NCBI GenBank assembly: GCA_003342895.1
Contig: PTFA01000491.1
Span: forward strand, 222,232 to 286,231
DNA from: Casuarius casuarius
Lineage: Eukaryota; Chordata; Aves; Casuariiformes; Casuariidae
Length of the DNA stretch: 64,000 nucleotides
Direction of reading: 5' to 3'
A model generated the notes under the pieces. The model searched no databases, had not been told where the DNA came from, and saw only the letters and a list, made by a program, of their open reading frames with translations. Shown in pieces: positions 1 through 13,461 of this stretch. Position 1 is the stretch's first letter. Each line of letters starts with the position of its first letter. Both the position numbers and the translations under genes were made by a program.

Positions 1-1240
1 AAAACGCGCCTTTTGGCACGAGGCTGAGGGAGGAACAGCGCGGCGCTGCCGCAGCGCCCGGCTGAGCGGGGCCGCGGCGTTTGCGGCCTCCTTTTTAACC
101 AAGCGCCGATCCCCCACCCCGCCATGATGGCGGCTCCCCCATTTTGCCTCCCTTTCCCCCCGCTTTGGAGCAGAGGCAGAGCAGAGAAAAGGCCGTTTCC
201 CCTCCGAGGCCCCTCCGGGGGCCGCGAGGAGGGCCGGTTCCCTCCCGATCCCGCCGGGGAAGGCCAGCAGCCGCGGGACGCCTCACGGCCCGCATGCAGG
301 GAACCATGGGCCCGGTGGAGGCCGGCGGTCCCTCGGGTGGCGGGGGCCCTTCTGGCACCTTCTTGGGGCAAAAAGACGAGGTTCGGGCCTAAGCGTGGCA
401 GCCGGGCCGGCGGCGGGGGGAGCGGGAGCATCTCCCCTGCGCCGTCTCTGGCTGCCGGTGAGGACTTCAGGGGGTGCGGGGTGGCCTTGGGGGTCTGTGG
501 GCTCCTCACACGGAGGGAAGGTGCCACAGGGCGAGTGCTGGGCTGCCAAAGCACCCGGCTCCCGCTCGCGTGCCGAACAGCTCCGTGGGTCCGGGNTTAA
601 GTGACCAGCCTGGGGTAGCCNGAGTGCCTCAGTCACCAGCCGCTCTCCGTCTCGCCTGCCCGGAGNGTCACCCGGGGTTTGACACCATGTGCGAGCAGCT
701 CGGAGAGGAAATCGGAGGGGAGCCTCCGCTCCCGTGCCCACTGCATCCCTCCGAGCCTGCTGGTGTGGTGCAGCCTGCGCAAATCAGCCTGCGTCCTTTT
801 TGGCTGCGTTTATCCTTGAAAACAGCGACACCGAACAATTAATCCACTTCTAAAAACTAACGCTGCTTGGGCGACCTCAGTTTCAGGGTACAAAAATGTG
901 TGGCAGCAGTTCTGGCCTGAGTTATTTCCTCTTCCCCATCCCGTTGCTCCCCTCCCATCCCTCTGCCGCAGCCGGCTGCTCTTTTCCTCTGTCCCAACAC
1001 AGCCCCTTGTAGAAACAGATCCTAAAATACCCAGGCATCTTCTCAGCTTCTGCAGCGAGCGANTTGTCCTCCCACCCCAGCCCTCCGGCCGCCCCGCAGC
1101 CCCTGCCCTGCCTCCGTGCTGCAGGGGAGGACGTCACTCCTCGGGNGCCGCTTTTCCTTTCCTGCCCTGGGCCATGTCTTTCAGCAGCCGTTGGGGTTAT
1201 GCCGCTCCGCGGCGTCACAGCCAAGGATGCTGATAAAGCC
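1..1240. promoter_or_regulatory. CpG island at the left edge
   Basis: This stretch is very GC-rich, with frequent CG dinucleotides through about 1-700 and a weaker tail to about 1,240. It has the look of an unmethylated vertebrate promoter island. It contains a YY1-type palindrome at 119-133 and a good + strand splice-donor-like GTGAGG at 458. Several open frames cross it on both strands, but none resembles a known protein and GC-rich DNA is poor in stop codons. In human the gene next to ACER1 on this side is CLPP, transcribed away from ACER1. This island may be that promoter, with the gene lying off the left edge. An upstream non-coding exon of ACER1 is an alternative. Confidence 0.6.
119..133. 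promoter_or_regulatory. Palindromic double YY1-type site
   Basis: CCGCCATGATGGCGG is a perfect inverted repeat of seven bases around one central base. Each arm carries the YY1 core ATGGCGG, so there is one site on each strand, back to back. YY1 sites of this kind often lie just downstream of transcription starts in CpG-island promoters. Each strand also has an ATG here in a favourable start context. Binding is inferred from the motif alone. Confidence 0.4.
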
Positions 1241-4074
1241 AGGGTGTTGGTCAGGTTTACTGTTAAATCAGGAAGGACGAGATCATTGCAGCAACTCCCT
1301 CATTATTAGGGTTACGATGCTGATTTTCCCGTGTAAAGATCTGATGGGCAACTCGCAGAGGATTGCAGTTCTCCCCGGCCGGGACTGCTGTCCTACGAGC
1401 ACTGGGCGTTGGGCAGGCTTGAATCCTGCGATCGTGAGACTGGGAGAGAGGGAGAGGGAGGGAAGGTTGCTGGTGCCATTGCATCCCCTGAGGTTCACGC
1501 CGCAGGGAGCGCCTGTGCCCGGCAATGCCNGCGGGGTCACCTAGCTGCTCTTCCAAATGGTAGAGTGGTGCTGGCACGACCCGTTGGGGCTTGGGAAGGT
1601 CTCGCCGTGATACAACNCCGTCATTCCCGGAGACCCCTGGTGAAGGAGAAATGGTCCTTTACAGGGCGGCNTGTCCGGATGCGGGAGGAACAGGATGCTC
1701 GGCAAGGAAAATGATGCTGCCCTCCGTGCCTAGCACAGCACGCAAAGAAAAGGAGAAGCCCAAGCTGGGAACGCGGCCTCTGCCTCTCTCCCCTAGGCGA
1801 GGTATGAGAAGGATTCCTCCCGGATGTGGGCACCGCTGCTGCTGGCTTCATTAGAAATTAGCTTTAAAAATATCCAAAGAAATCTCTCTGATCAACTACC
1901 AAGACTGCAAGTAAACAGGAACACNAGGGCTTGCAGGACTAGTCTTCTCGTCTCTTATTGTCCCCTTTGGCGGCAGGCCACTGGCTTTCGTTGTATGTGA
2001 GGAAATGGCTTTCTGGTACATTACTGTTCATTTTTGCCAGTTGGCTCTAACATGAACCTTATTTTATTAGGAGTAGCAAAATAAAGTGGCTGTGTTCAGA
2101 ACGGGTTTAGCTTCTGAAGGGCCCAAACCCAGGCTATTTTTAAGAGCAGGCAAGGGGCATTTTGGTGAAGGAAAAACTATGCATTTAAGGATGGTGCATT
2201 TTTGCATCTCTGTGATCTCCCCCTGCTCCCTCCCCGACCGCGTCTCCATTGCTCCAGCCCTGCTGCGTATCAAAGAGCTCCTGGCTCTCTGCAGGTGGGG
2301 GGGGCTGCATCAAAGGGGCTCTGGTCTCCTCCTTGATGTGCCTCTAAGCTCCGCCTGCTTCCCACCAGGTGCCCAGCGCTGAGGCTGCAGGGAGGTGGGC
2401 AGAGAGGACAAGAAATGCCCATGTACCTGTGCTTGCGGGGCAGGGAACTAAATGACGAGGGAGGAACTGGAATAGGCCTTGCAGCAAAGCCAAGAGCATC
2501 GTCTTACTGCCCTGTCCCAGAACACAAGCGTTAGCCCAGGTCTGTTAATCACCTCCCCACATATGAAGAAGAGGGCGATGCCCTCCTTTGCCAAGTGCGT
2601 TGAGACCTGAGGCTGAAGGGTGCTGGGCGAATGCAGGCTCGCCTGCTCCTTTTTGGGTTTCGTGCTCCTTTTCGGGTTTCGTGGAGCGAGATCTGTACCA
2701 GGAGGACGCAGCATCCTCGTCCCTCTCCTCCCGGATCGCCATTTGCTGAAGCTACGACTTGTGTAGCCTGCTCCTGAGAGCAGCTGGGAGACGAGCAGCG
2801 AGGGCCCCCCCCTTGCTGATCTGCATTTGTTTTAAGGTCTCTTTCATGTCCTCTTTGAGGCTCATTTCCTGTTCTTTGTAGAAAACAATGTGTCCCTCCC
2901 CTTGCTCCCCCCTCGCCCCAGCCCAGGGTGGCTTTATCTCCCCTCCCTTGGGATTTGCTGCACNGGGCTCCCTCGGAAGCCGAGTTTTACGTTTGGCTCT
3001 TAGAGTACAAAACCCTGCTCTGATTTAACTGAATTGATTTTAAAGCTGTGTCTGGTCCTTAATGTCTGCTAGATGCATTTAAACTGATCTGGACTCTCTC
3101 TGTCTGGGCAGATTGTCGTGAAGCTGGTAATTTGCTGTGCGAGTGACAGCAATTGGAAGGCTGGACCCTAACTGCTGACATGGGTTGCAATTCGGGTCTG
3201 GAGCTATTCAGGCAAGCTGGNGCACAGATGCTCAGCATACAATATTATCTATTATGCAACACGATATTATCTGTCTGTGTTTTGCCCTGCTTTAGCTACT
3301 TCGTTTCTAGCCTAATGCCTCCAAAGATTGAATCGTACACAAACAGGTCATCAGTGCTGTCTCCACAGCACCGGGACCTTCTCAGCACACAACACTTCCT
3401 TGTCCCCAAAATGGGGACAAGATGCCCCAGATCTCCTGGCTCCTGTAGATCCCCAGCAGCTTGTCCTGCTGGGACAGACTAGGAGCCAGCAACAGGAGGG
3501 CTGTCAGGGCAGCAAATGGGTGCCTGCGCCCCTAACCAGCCCTCCATCCTATCCTCGTGTCCACCCTGACATGACCCTGCTGTTCCCTCCCTGCTAGTGG
3601 TCTTGCNTTTTCCCTATAGCTGTCTTTTTCTGTCTTTTCTTCTGTCCTTTTCTTCATGTGAGCGTCCAGCATTGGTCATACCGTCTCAGCAGACTATGTA
3701 GCTCACGTTTACCCTGGGTGGGAGTTATTCCTGCAACAGCTTCTCCTGTGGGACGCTGCACACAGCCAGAGCAGAGAAACGGTCCCTGCCTGAATGAGCA
3801 TAGAGCATTTCACCAGGGCGACTGGCTCCAGAGACCTTCTGGGGAGTTTGGGGGCATCCAGAGACCCACAGCTGGAGGATGCGCTTAGGTGATTTGATTG
3901 AAGAGCTGCAAACAAATAACGTATCACTAGGAGACCAAGAAAGCAGAGCCCACGTGCACCCTGACAGCTCACCGAGGAGGCANATAAAGTTAACCCAGCC
4001 CCTAGCAGTCTTTAGGAGAAACTCCTAAAGTTGATTTTTTGTTGGTTTGTGCTCTGCGGTCTTCTGCCGCTGGA

Positions 4075-4350
4075 AATCAGGGCTCTGCACCTTGCGGCGC
4101 CTGATGCGCTGCGCCCTCCCCGGCCCAGCAGGAAGGTCTCGGTCCCGGGGGCACCTCGCTGCCCTCTNCCCCCGGGCCGTGCACGCCCTGCCTCGGCGCT
4201 CCCCGCTGCAGCGGTGCTCCGGGGCCGCCAGAGGGAAGCATCCCCTCGGCAGCGCCCCGGCAGCCGGCCCCGGCCCGGCCCGCGGGCTCCTGGGGCTGCC
4301 CGGGCTGGAGCCCCCGCTGGGCAAGCGGCGGTCGGGGTAAACATGCAAAG
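4075..4350. promoter_or_regulatory. Small CpG-rich patch
   Basis: This is a compact block with dense CG and runs of C and G, flanked by ordinary sequence. Both strands stay open across it, which GC-rich DNA allows by chance, and no translated frame looks like a known protein. It could be a minor promoter or enhancer. Confidence 0.35.
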
Positions 4351-6539
4351 TGGCCCTGCTCCGGGGTGAAAGCCAGGGCTGGTGCCTCCGGCCTGGGCTC
4401 TGCAACCCTCGTCTGCAGGGCAAGCGACCAGCAGGCAGCTCTTCGTTTTTTCGGGCAAGATGAGGCACTCCGAGGGTTTAGATGCCTCCTGCTCCCTCCA
4501 GGCGCTTGGTGGAAGTGCCTGAAGCAGGAGTTGTTGTCTGGGGGCTCCCAAAGAGTAGACNGGGCGAAGGAGGCCCATCCAGCAAGAGGTTCAGCCCCGA
4601 TTTTGCCTCCGACCCAAACACTGTTCGAGATGGGTCCCCGAGCAGAGGTAGAGGTGCGGGGCTGGGACACCATCCTGCGCCCAGCATTTCCCCAGCATGA
4701 GGAAAAGTCACGAGTCCTTCATCTTTCAGTGCTCCTCCTTTATGGGTGATTCTCCCAGCAGAGCAGCTGAGATACCAGGCTGTCTGCTGTGGGCTCTCTG
4801 CATGGCCAGGCCATCGCAAGCAGTGCAGTTTGCACCTTAATGTCTTATCAGCCGGTCCGTGCTTGAAAAAGAAAATCAGACTNTTCTCTNTGAAACNTAT
4901 CTGTCCTGTTGTATCACTCACNAACCGCCTGTATCTGCATCTGAAACACCCACATGCCAGATAGTTGCCTACTGGTCCCTTTGGACTGAGTATATCTGCC
5001 TCTGGGTTCCTGAGTCCAGGGAGGTTCGTTCTCGCCTCNCTGCGGTAATTAGCTTTGCCCTGCAGTAATTAGCTGCGGACGCTGGCATCTTTATGCCAGT
5101 ATAACCCTAAAACACCCAGCTCCGATCTCAAAGCAGATCTGGAGGCCCCTTACGGATCACTATTTCACCTTTCCGAGAGGGAAGTCGAGCCCCGTGGCGG
5201 GGAAACCATTTATCCAAAGTCACCCTGGAGAGAGCTATTTCCTTTTGGACCAACTGCCCCCAGCAAACGCAGCTCAGCATCACTTCCATCACGTCAGNGC
5301 GTGGAAATGCAGGATGGGAACGTGTTCAGCCACAGCCCCGGGGCAGGATCGAGGGTGGCAGCGGGGAAGGGTCTGAGGTGGGATTGGGGCGAGAGGGCTG
5401 CTTTCTGCCATGCTCCAGCCNGGCGGGCAGCATCCCCACCTCACCCCGCACCCAGAGTGCTCACCTGCAAGTTGTCCCTGACTCCCCCACCAGCCTCTTG
5501 GCAATCCTTGGCAAAAAGGAAGGACNGTGGTGGATAATTATTGTTTTCACCAACTCTGTAATGTGCCCAGCTCAGCTGGGCCAAATAATAACAACGCTGG
5601 GAACTATCATTACGGCTGTCATTGCTCTGTGCTACCNCAAAATTTTGAATCTCCTGTAAGGAGTCAACACCCAGAGAGATCTCAGAGAAAACCTGCCCCA
5701 AAGAGCTTGTAAAAGGTGAGAAACACGGCTGGGAAATAAACTTGGGGAGCCTCGGGCCCCAAGGCACACCACTAACATTAGGATTAAAACAGGGATGGAC
5801 ACCTGCAAGGGATGCCCGTGAAACATCCCTCGTCCTTCCAAGGGCAGTGATGGACACACTGAAGGTCCCAGGCTGGTACTGCCCCTCGGATTGGGACCTG
5901 GAGCTGCTCTGGGCTATAGAGAAGCTCCAGAAGTTCTCAAAAATACACCATCAAAATAGCCTTGTCCTCTTTCAAAACGTCACTAATGCACACTGCATCC
6001 ATATCCCTGCACCATTTTCCTATCACCTGGCATATGCTCAAACTGCATCAGGTCTCAGGCAGCTCGTGACACCTCTGTGCAGCGGGAGGGGATCGAGGAC
6101 TCAACTGTGGGATCTTTCCAGCACCAGCTTCCTTCCCTGGTCTGGGCTCACCCAGCTCCCTGCATCCCATCTCTGAGTCGCTGCAAAGCCTCCTGCTCCC
6201 GGGCTTAAAAATTCCCTCTGCCGCCTCCATCCATGTGTCTTGCCTGGAGAATTTCAGGCCTCTCTGGACAGGTGGGAAAAGTCAGCTCTCTCCTACCATA
6301 CCCAAAGCTCAGTGAAAGCTGCTCGCCCCTAATTTGCAGAGTTTGTGCTAATATTCTCGTCATCGGTGCAAGTAACATCACAAGAGCATCCCCGGACGGA
6401 TCGGAGTTTACTCTTATCACCTCCACCAGAGCCAGTGCATGAGAGCTGCGCTCTGCTCTTTGGCCGCGGGGACATTCTGGGACATGAGAATAGGATTTGG
6501 AAAACTGTGCTCATTGGGAAACAGTCCCACGGAGGCCAC

Positions 6540-6880
6540 AGGGAGAGGCGGGTTGCTGGCGGGACGGCGTCGGCTGCCAATTCCCATTGCGACGCCAACC
6601 CTCCCCTGGAGGCAGCGGCCCTTGGGAAAGAGCAACGGAGAGCTCGAAGGTTCTCGCCTTCGCGTCAGCTCCTGCGTCGGGCAGCCCGGCTGCAGCTGGG
6701 CGGCTGCACAGCACCTGCCCCCGGCTGCCCACGGGTGCAGGTCGCGGGGAGATGGGTGCAGCCCCGCTCCGAGCTGGCCGGGCGCCTCCGCACCCATTTG
6801 CACGGCCCAGCACGGCCGTCTCGCTGCCCCTTGGCGCAGGGCCGATTTGACACCTCGGAGCTGCTCCAGAGGCAAACTCA
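6540..6880. promoter_or_regulatory. Small CpG-rich patch
   Basis: CG-dense block of about 340 bases in the ACER1 upstream region. Frames on both strands are open here but low in complexity (rich in Arg, Pro, Gly and Ala) and match nothing I know. It is a candidate regulatory element only. Confidence 0.3.
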
Positions 6881-7879
6881 GCCCTGCTGCAAGCAGCNAG
6901 AAAATTACACTGATCTGAGTTATCTGGGGCCTTTTAAGATTTACCACTTCATTTATCCGCTGAATTGCCTGCAGACTTTAAAACTCTGTGGACTAGTTGG
7001 TTTTATTACTTAGAGATAGTTTTTAGTCCCTCTGTGTTGCTGGGAAAAAGCAGGAAATTAAAAAAGCAAACAAAATGCTCAAGAAATGGGGAGTTATTAA
7101 AAGAATAAAGGAAACGTCTATGCTGGTGAGGGCTGGGAAGAGANGGATGTTCACCAGAAAGCACGTTCCCAGCCGGCTCTTCCAAAGAGTTTGGCCCAGA
7201 GGTTGCCCAGGTTTGGTGACTTCCAGCGGCGCGGTGCCTTCGGCTGTGTTAAGGCTGCTGGGAGCGGGGTCTGCAAGAGAGCATCACNGTCTCACCACGA
7301 GCGTGCGTGGAACCATCGCGTGGCCACGTGCACCCACACACAGAGGCCGTTAAATAGCTCGCCGAAGGACGCAGGCATCGCTTGTTAGCCGTCGGAGCTG
7401 GGTTTGAACGGGGGCTGCACAAGGGAGGCTCTCTGCCGTTAGGGGAGCTCCTCTGCTTTGGAAAATGAGAGAGAAGTCTGTGCCAGGCTGTGGTTGCGGG
7501 AGGGTGGAGAGGGTCTTCCTCGTGGTCTCAGAGGCCAGGCGCCGAACAGCGAGTTCAGAGAGCTGGACACGGCCCCGGCGTTCGATCTTGGCTCATCTGC
7601 TCTGTGGCCACTGATGGCATTTCAGCATTTTGGTGCCGTCCTCAGGTTTTGCTACTTTAGGTGACAAACTCTTCCAAGAGGTTTCTCTCAGCGACACTGT
7701 GCCCTCGTTATAACACCCCTCTTGCCTGCCCGTGGGGCACCTGCGCTGAACTTCTGTTTTCAAAATAATGCACAAAGACCAAGCGTGGGAAATATTAAAG
7801 TCTCCTTTCATTTTTGGAAACACACGGAGGTTTCAAAGCATCTGGGATGGAAAGGGCTTCTTCGAACCCNGCTGGAGGG

Positions 7880-8065
7880 CACCCAGCGCTGCAAGCAGGC
7901 AGCAGGTTTAAAACAGAGGAAGGGAGGTACTTCTTCACCCAGCACATAATTAAACTTGAACTCATTGCCGCAGGGTAAAGGCCTCAAAAATGGCCTTTTG
8001 AGATAAATGTATGGAGGATTGGTCTGTGCAGACCAAATGTGATGGTCCAGGACCTCCAGCTCAAG
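7880..8065 (+). mobile_element. Decayed CR1/L3-type LINE 3' fragment
   Basis: The stretch from about 7,925 reads like the terminal part of old CR1/L3 reverse-transcriptase genes: a 'cttcacccagcacataatta' block, then 'gaactcattgccgcagg', then a 'gataaatgtatggaggatt' block before the non-coding tail. The order and wording fit ancient CR1-type LINEs known from turtles, crocodilians and birds. The copy is short, diverged and interrupted, so it is inactive. The match is from memory of the consensus, not an alignment. Confidence 0.5.
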
Positions 8066-9569
8066 GAGCGTTAAGTCACTGAGCACCAGAAGATGGGGCA
8101 GGATTATTTCCTACTTCCTTCCTATATTCCTTCCAAAAGATCCACTGCTGCCACTGACAGGNTCAGAGGCGAATTTTTTATCTGACCTAGAACAGCTTTC
8201 TTATGTGTTTACGTGTTACATCTCATGTGTTATGTGATCTTTAAACTATTTATTCCATTAGCTTTACCCTGTCCTTCCCCATGAACCGAGGTTATCGGAT
8301 GTTGGGGGCCCTGGTGACTTCTCTCTTCCCAAAGCAGATACAGAAACCTCTGCTTTCGGCCCGTCTGGGGAGCAGAGGGGAAAGAGGGGCCAGTGAGTCT
8401 CTCCTTACACAGAGACGGTGCTGGAGAAAGACATTTCTGGCTCCCAGAAACATTTCTGGCCTATTGCAGACTCTGCTGTTGACCCCCTAGGAGAGCTTGC
8501 ACAAGCCACCGCTGTCTCCCCCTGCCAAGGCTTTGCGCCACTTTGGGAAAGGATTGCAGCATTAGATAAACACAACTACCTGGGTGTAAAGCGCTGTCAG
8601 GCGGCTGCCAGNGATGATGGAAAGCTGCAGGCTCAGCCCAGGCAACAAGGAGCTTTTTCGATTGATCTCCCTGCATTTCCACATCTCTTTAGAGTCGAGA
8701 TTCCCCCAGGTGAGAAAGGATGGAAGGTTACTACATGCAGCGGTTTGCTCCGGCAAGAGGCATGTCCCTGCGCTGTGTCTGCTAAACTCGAAATTTTGCA
8801 GGACTCAAGGCAACCATCACTGTGCTCCCATCCTGCACCTGAGCAGGGAGAGCCCTGGATGTGCTGTTATAGCACTGCTGAGAATAAGGGGATTCATCTC
8901 CCTCCCAATTTTGATAGCTCATATTTTCCTCTATAGGGTAGGGAGAGAGAGAAATGTTTCTGCTCAGCCTCCTGCACATCCAGCAGCTCCTGGTGTGTTA
9001 AATAAGCCGAAGTCCCTGCAGCGCGTACACGACTGCGCTGAAAACTGCACATGACAGATGAGAGAGCACTGCGAGAACTTCCTTTAATTACTGCTCCGAT
9101 TGCTGTTACTATCAGTAATTAAAGCGTTTGTTTTAAACCTACCTGTACTTCAAAACGCACANGGGCTCAGATTAGCAAAGACTTTTGAGTTAGCAGGCAT
9201 GGTGTGGTACGGCATCCTGCCCGGAAGATAATCGACCACCTGGGCGATTGCTCAATGATCATGGATTGGGGAATTCCTCTCGGACCCCAGCAGCAACGCT
9301 CTGGGGCCTGACAAGGCTTGTGGCTGCTCCTCCGGAGCCCGGCTTGCATAAGTACCGGCACCCTCACGTTGCCAAAAGCAGGTATCCCAGACATTTGAGC
9401 CTTCAAAGCCACACCTTGCGTGGGGGTGAGATCTGTCTCTGCTGTCTCTGCNGATGCTTTTTGGTTGCCTGGAACCCTTGCCCTACCTGGTGAAGAAACA
9501 CAGATATTTACAGCTTTGCGGGNGTGAGTAAGAGCGGGTACATTGCCCCGGTAGGCTGTAGAGCAGGAA

Positions 9570-9655
9570 TGGAGATGAATGCTTTCATTTAGCTGTGTAA
9601 AGCACTTCCAAGTTTAGCAAGTCTGCTGCTGCTGTTATTATTTCTTCCGGACCAT
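9570..9655 (+). repeat. Possible MIR-type SINE tail
   Basis: A 'gtgtaaagcacttcc' block followed about 30 bases later by 'gctgttattattt' resembles the 3' end of ancient MIR SINEs. The match is short and weak, and it could be coincidence. Confidence 0.2.
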
Positions 9656-12600
9656 GATTCGCTCAGCAGCTTCCAAAGCAAGCAGAGGGTGTGATTCCTG
9701 CCCTGAGGAGCTCTGGATGACAGGGATTATCCAACTGCACGCTGTTAGCAAGGCTTCCAGGTCACCTGCACATGTTTTTATATGTGCAAGCATGAAATTG
9801 CAGCCCTGCAGCTAAAGCCACATCCCGAAAGCAGAGGAGCCAGCAGCAGGATGGAGCTGGTGCTGCTTCAGGGCCGTTCCTGGACACAGGCGGGGAGATG
9901 GAGCAGGGCACGGGGAAGCAGAAACGTTGTCTTCCCTTCCCAACTCACCACTGCCTTGCTGTGAGAATCCAGCAAAGTCGTTTCATCTCCTTCCCCCCGA
10001 GGGCTGCGACTCAGGTGGGCTGAGCGAACGGCGGCGAGGCTGCAGGGTGCCAGCGCTCCCACTGCTCGCTGCCCCTCTGCCAGCCATCGCGGCCCCGCGG
10101 CAGCCAAGGCGATGAGCAAGACACGTGGGCTTGAGCCTCCACTCCTCCAAGTGGGCTTTCTCTCAGCTGCCCATCCGAGGAGTGACCGACAGGCAGGGCC
10201 TAGGCTCCCCAGATTAAAGCAAGTCCCATGTTATAAAGCGGGAGAGGGTGGAAGTGGTTTCTGCAAGTCCAGCCGTAACGAAGCAGTGATGAAAAGGGAT
10301 TAGCCAAGCTGCCTGGGACGTGGTGTCTTGCAGGACGGTGTTGGTCGCAGGCAGCGGGGAGGGAACGGCTAATGGGCTGCACAGACGAAACTGAGGGCAG
10401 GACAAGGAGCAAACCTTGTCCATGAGATTTTCCTGTAGATTCTGGTGTGGAAGCGACATATCTGAGTGAGATGAGATGTCACACATTAGAAGAAAGCTGG
10501 AGGGAAAGAAGAAAGTCTTAGCAAGGAGGTAAGGACTTAGGGGAAAGCTTTGAAAGAAAGAAGTCTCAAATACAGGCCCAGGGGACTCTCCATGTAACTC
10601 TCATATGAGGCCTAGAAAGCTTCATGCCGCACTCCCTGGCATCGCCCCAGCTCCCCTGCCCAGTGTCCAGGCACCCAGGGCCCTTGTGGCCACTGGCAGG
10701 AAGGATGCAACAATTAGGAGGCACTGGGAAGGAGGACTCACCCAAAAATCAGCCACTCTCTTTATGACCTGAATGCTACTTACAGATGAATCAGGGAAGA
10801 TGCAGATTTGTGACATTCCCCTGGGTCATTTGTTCATCATGTGGCACAGGATACATCAGTGATGCTTGGGTGCTTTGCTCATGCCAAGGATGCCAGAGGT
10901 TTTGGGGTGGGAAAACTTGTTCTTTTCAAAGATGTTCGTATGGGCCAGGCATCATGTGTCTGGGCAATGATCTGTCTTATTTTCAAATCCCCTCCTGCCC
11001 NCTTCCCAGGCAAACCCTTGCTCACCTGCCTTACTTCAGAGGGTCATGGCCCAGCCACCANTTGCTACACACTGAGGTGCCCCCAGGTGCAGGGTACCAT
11101 CTTTTGGCTCGCCAGCTCAACCTCCTGAGCACACTGGGGTAGGTCCTCANTGGAGTGATAAGCGAATGTGCAGCCAATTCACCCCTGACTTTCGCAGCCT
11201 GGACATCCCAGTGCAGATCCATGCAGAGGGGTGAGAGCTCCGGCTTCGAGCTGCAGCATCTGGCCTGGAAGGACACCTAACCAGGACTTCGCTGCCTGTA
11301 ACAGAAGCGCCACCATGTTGTAAGATAAGATGCTTTAAGTAGTTAATTACCCACTCATTTCAAAATACATGAGGATTTGCAAGGCTTTTGTAAACCCTGG
11401 AAGGTGCTGCACTTCAACGCACAGCTCAGGTCTCCCCAAGAGGTCCTTTCTATGGATGTATCAAATAAATGGCTATGGTTTCCAAAGAGCCAGTCCCCAG
11501 GGTGAAGCTGGCGGAGGGTGTCTGGAAGTGTCACAGCAAAAGCTCCTCTTTGAGCCCTACCCATCAAGGCACACGTGGACAAGGACAGGGACAAGGACTT
11601 GGCCCTGTGGGGCACCTCGGATCCTGCTCCAGCGCCGTCCTGTGATGCTGAACATGGCATCTCCCTGCTCCAACAGCAAGAACTGACCACGTAATAGCTT
11701 TTAGGCTTAAGAAAGCAATACATTTCTTTTTCTTCTCCCAACCCTACATGGAGGAATTGGAGAAAAAAGGGTTGATCTTTGGTGAAAGCTTCATCACTAC
11801 CAATTTTCTTGACCTCCTGAAAGGGATTCAGAGGGAAAACGTTTACAAAACAGTCACCCAAAAGTGTCCCATGCAGCCAATTCTTTGAGTAAATAACAAA
11901 ATAAATTAGATAGAAGAAGTGTGATTTATTTCTGGTAATAAAATACCCACTNGCAGTTGGGAAAAATCTGAAAAATAGCTCAAATTTAACCCCTGAATAT
12001 GAGGTAGCATCGGCTTTTTGAGAGTTTTTTGGTGAAAATTGTTCTTTAACCAGCTCTGCAAGGGAGGCTATATGGATCAATCCGTCCCCTGGAAAAACAG
12101 GGTTAGGATTGGGGTGTGTGCTTGTGTGTAGGTAACCTGCCTAGGGGCACGCTGATGATTTCAGGCTGCATTTCTATCCGCTCTTCCACCCTCCCAGCTC
12201 ACGCTTCTCTGCCCTCCCCCTCTGCCCCTGCCCACCCGGCTGCACTGATATAAACCCTCCAGCCAATATGTTTCCTTTGGTGCCCAGGAAGGTTCACCTG
12301 GAGGGTGCTCATCGCTCCTGTCTCATCTCCAAGTTTTCCCTGGAGACGGAGAGAGGNTATTTCCTGGCGGCTGCTGCCAGTGAGCTCACACCGTGGGCAC
12401 TCCTGCAGAGCTAGAGTGGCAGGGCAGGTTACAGCTCCAGCTTTGCTAGAAACCTTGGAGATCCTGACGTTTCGCCTCTGNGCGTGGAAGCAGTGCTGGT
12501 CCGTCTCAAGGGACACACAGGTAAGCGGGACGGGGATGGGAGGCAAGCAACAGGCGAGCAGCCACGGGGCGCTCTCACTGCTGCTTCGATTTTTCCATTC

Positions 12601-13461
12601 CCTTTTGCTTCTTCTGGCTCGTGTCTTCTCCATCCCTTACTGACCTCTTGACTGAGGTACGTTCTGCAGGGAGATGGGATTCACCGCCTTGGGTCCGATT
12701 CTTTTTTTTCTCTATGCAATCGCTTGTATCACTGTAAAAGCATAATGCAGAACACCATGGATGAGGAGGATTCATTTGGTGCAAATGAAACCCAGGATGA
12801 AGACGCATCAGATCTCAAACCGATCTACCTGCCATCTATTCTACATTTCTTCTGTAGTTGCAGTCTCACCTGCTCTGGGGAACCAGCCAGGCTGGACTGA
12901 AAAGAGGGCATCGCTAACTTGTAATTAAAATAAAGTGATAGAGGTTTACCCACAAGTCAGTTTATCTGGTAAAAGCGGGAGGTTATAGAAGATCTTGTTT
13001 GTGTTAGTGTTACACTCCTGGGTTTTCTCCCTTTGAACTTCTTGGGAAGAGAAGCAGAGGAAACTGTGGTTGCCTCACACCACTGCACACCTACAGCAAC
13101 TGCTTAACTCAGCTGACAGCCGTGTAAACAGCGACTTGACTGTTTCTCCACAAGAACACGATCAGCCGATGCATGATCTTAAGATAAACTTCCCTTCCCT
13201 CTGTTAGACTCAAAGCTGAAAGAGTTCTCAAAAAAGAAATGTTTCCCAGCCCTTTCTGCCAGTGCCTCAGGAGCTCAGAGATGCTATTGAAGTGCTTGGT
13301 GTCATCCGTGCGACTCTTCATTTTTGGGGAGCTAGAGAAACGCAGCCATACTGGTTGGTTTAACACTGTGCCCAGGGACTTAACTGCTCAGCTTCAGGGA
13401 TTTTCTGTGGCTCTTGAGTACCAAGTATCCAACTGCTAGGGGTTGAATGGCATTTTTAAAA

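Noticed and set aside
16..24. The string ggcacgagg near the left edge, identical to a common cDNA-library adapter.
   Set aside because: It is only nine bases, flanked by ordinary genomic sequence and not at a contig end, so coincidence is more likely than contamination.
4025..4673. Several overlapping - strand frames of 147-198 codons around 4.0-4.7 kb.
   Set aside because: They overlap in different frames in a GC-rich patch, contain N positions, are low in complexity and resemble no known protein, including CLPP.
7398..7415. Reverse-strand gttcaaacc, resembling a tRNA T loop.
   Set aside because: The flanking bases do not pair as a T stem and there is no acceptor stem or A box.
11355..12080. 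A - strand open frame of about 241 codons.
   Set aside because: Its upstream end uses TTG, not ATG; the first internal ATG leaves about half the length. It has no recognisable domain and no splice or transcript evidence.
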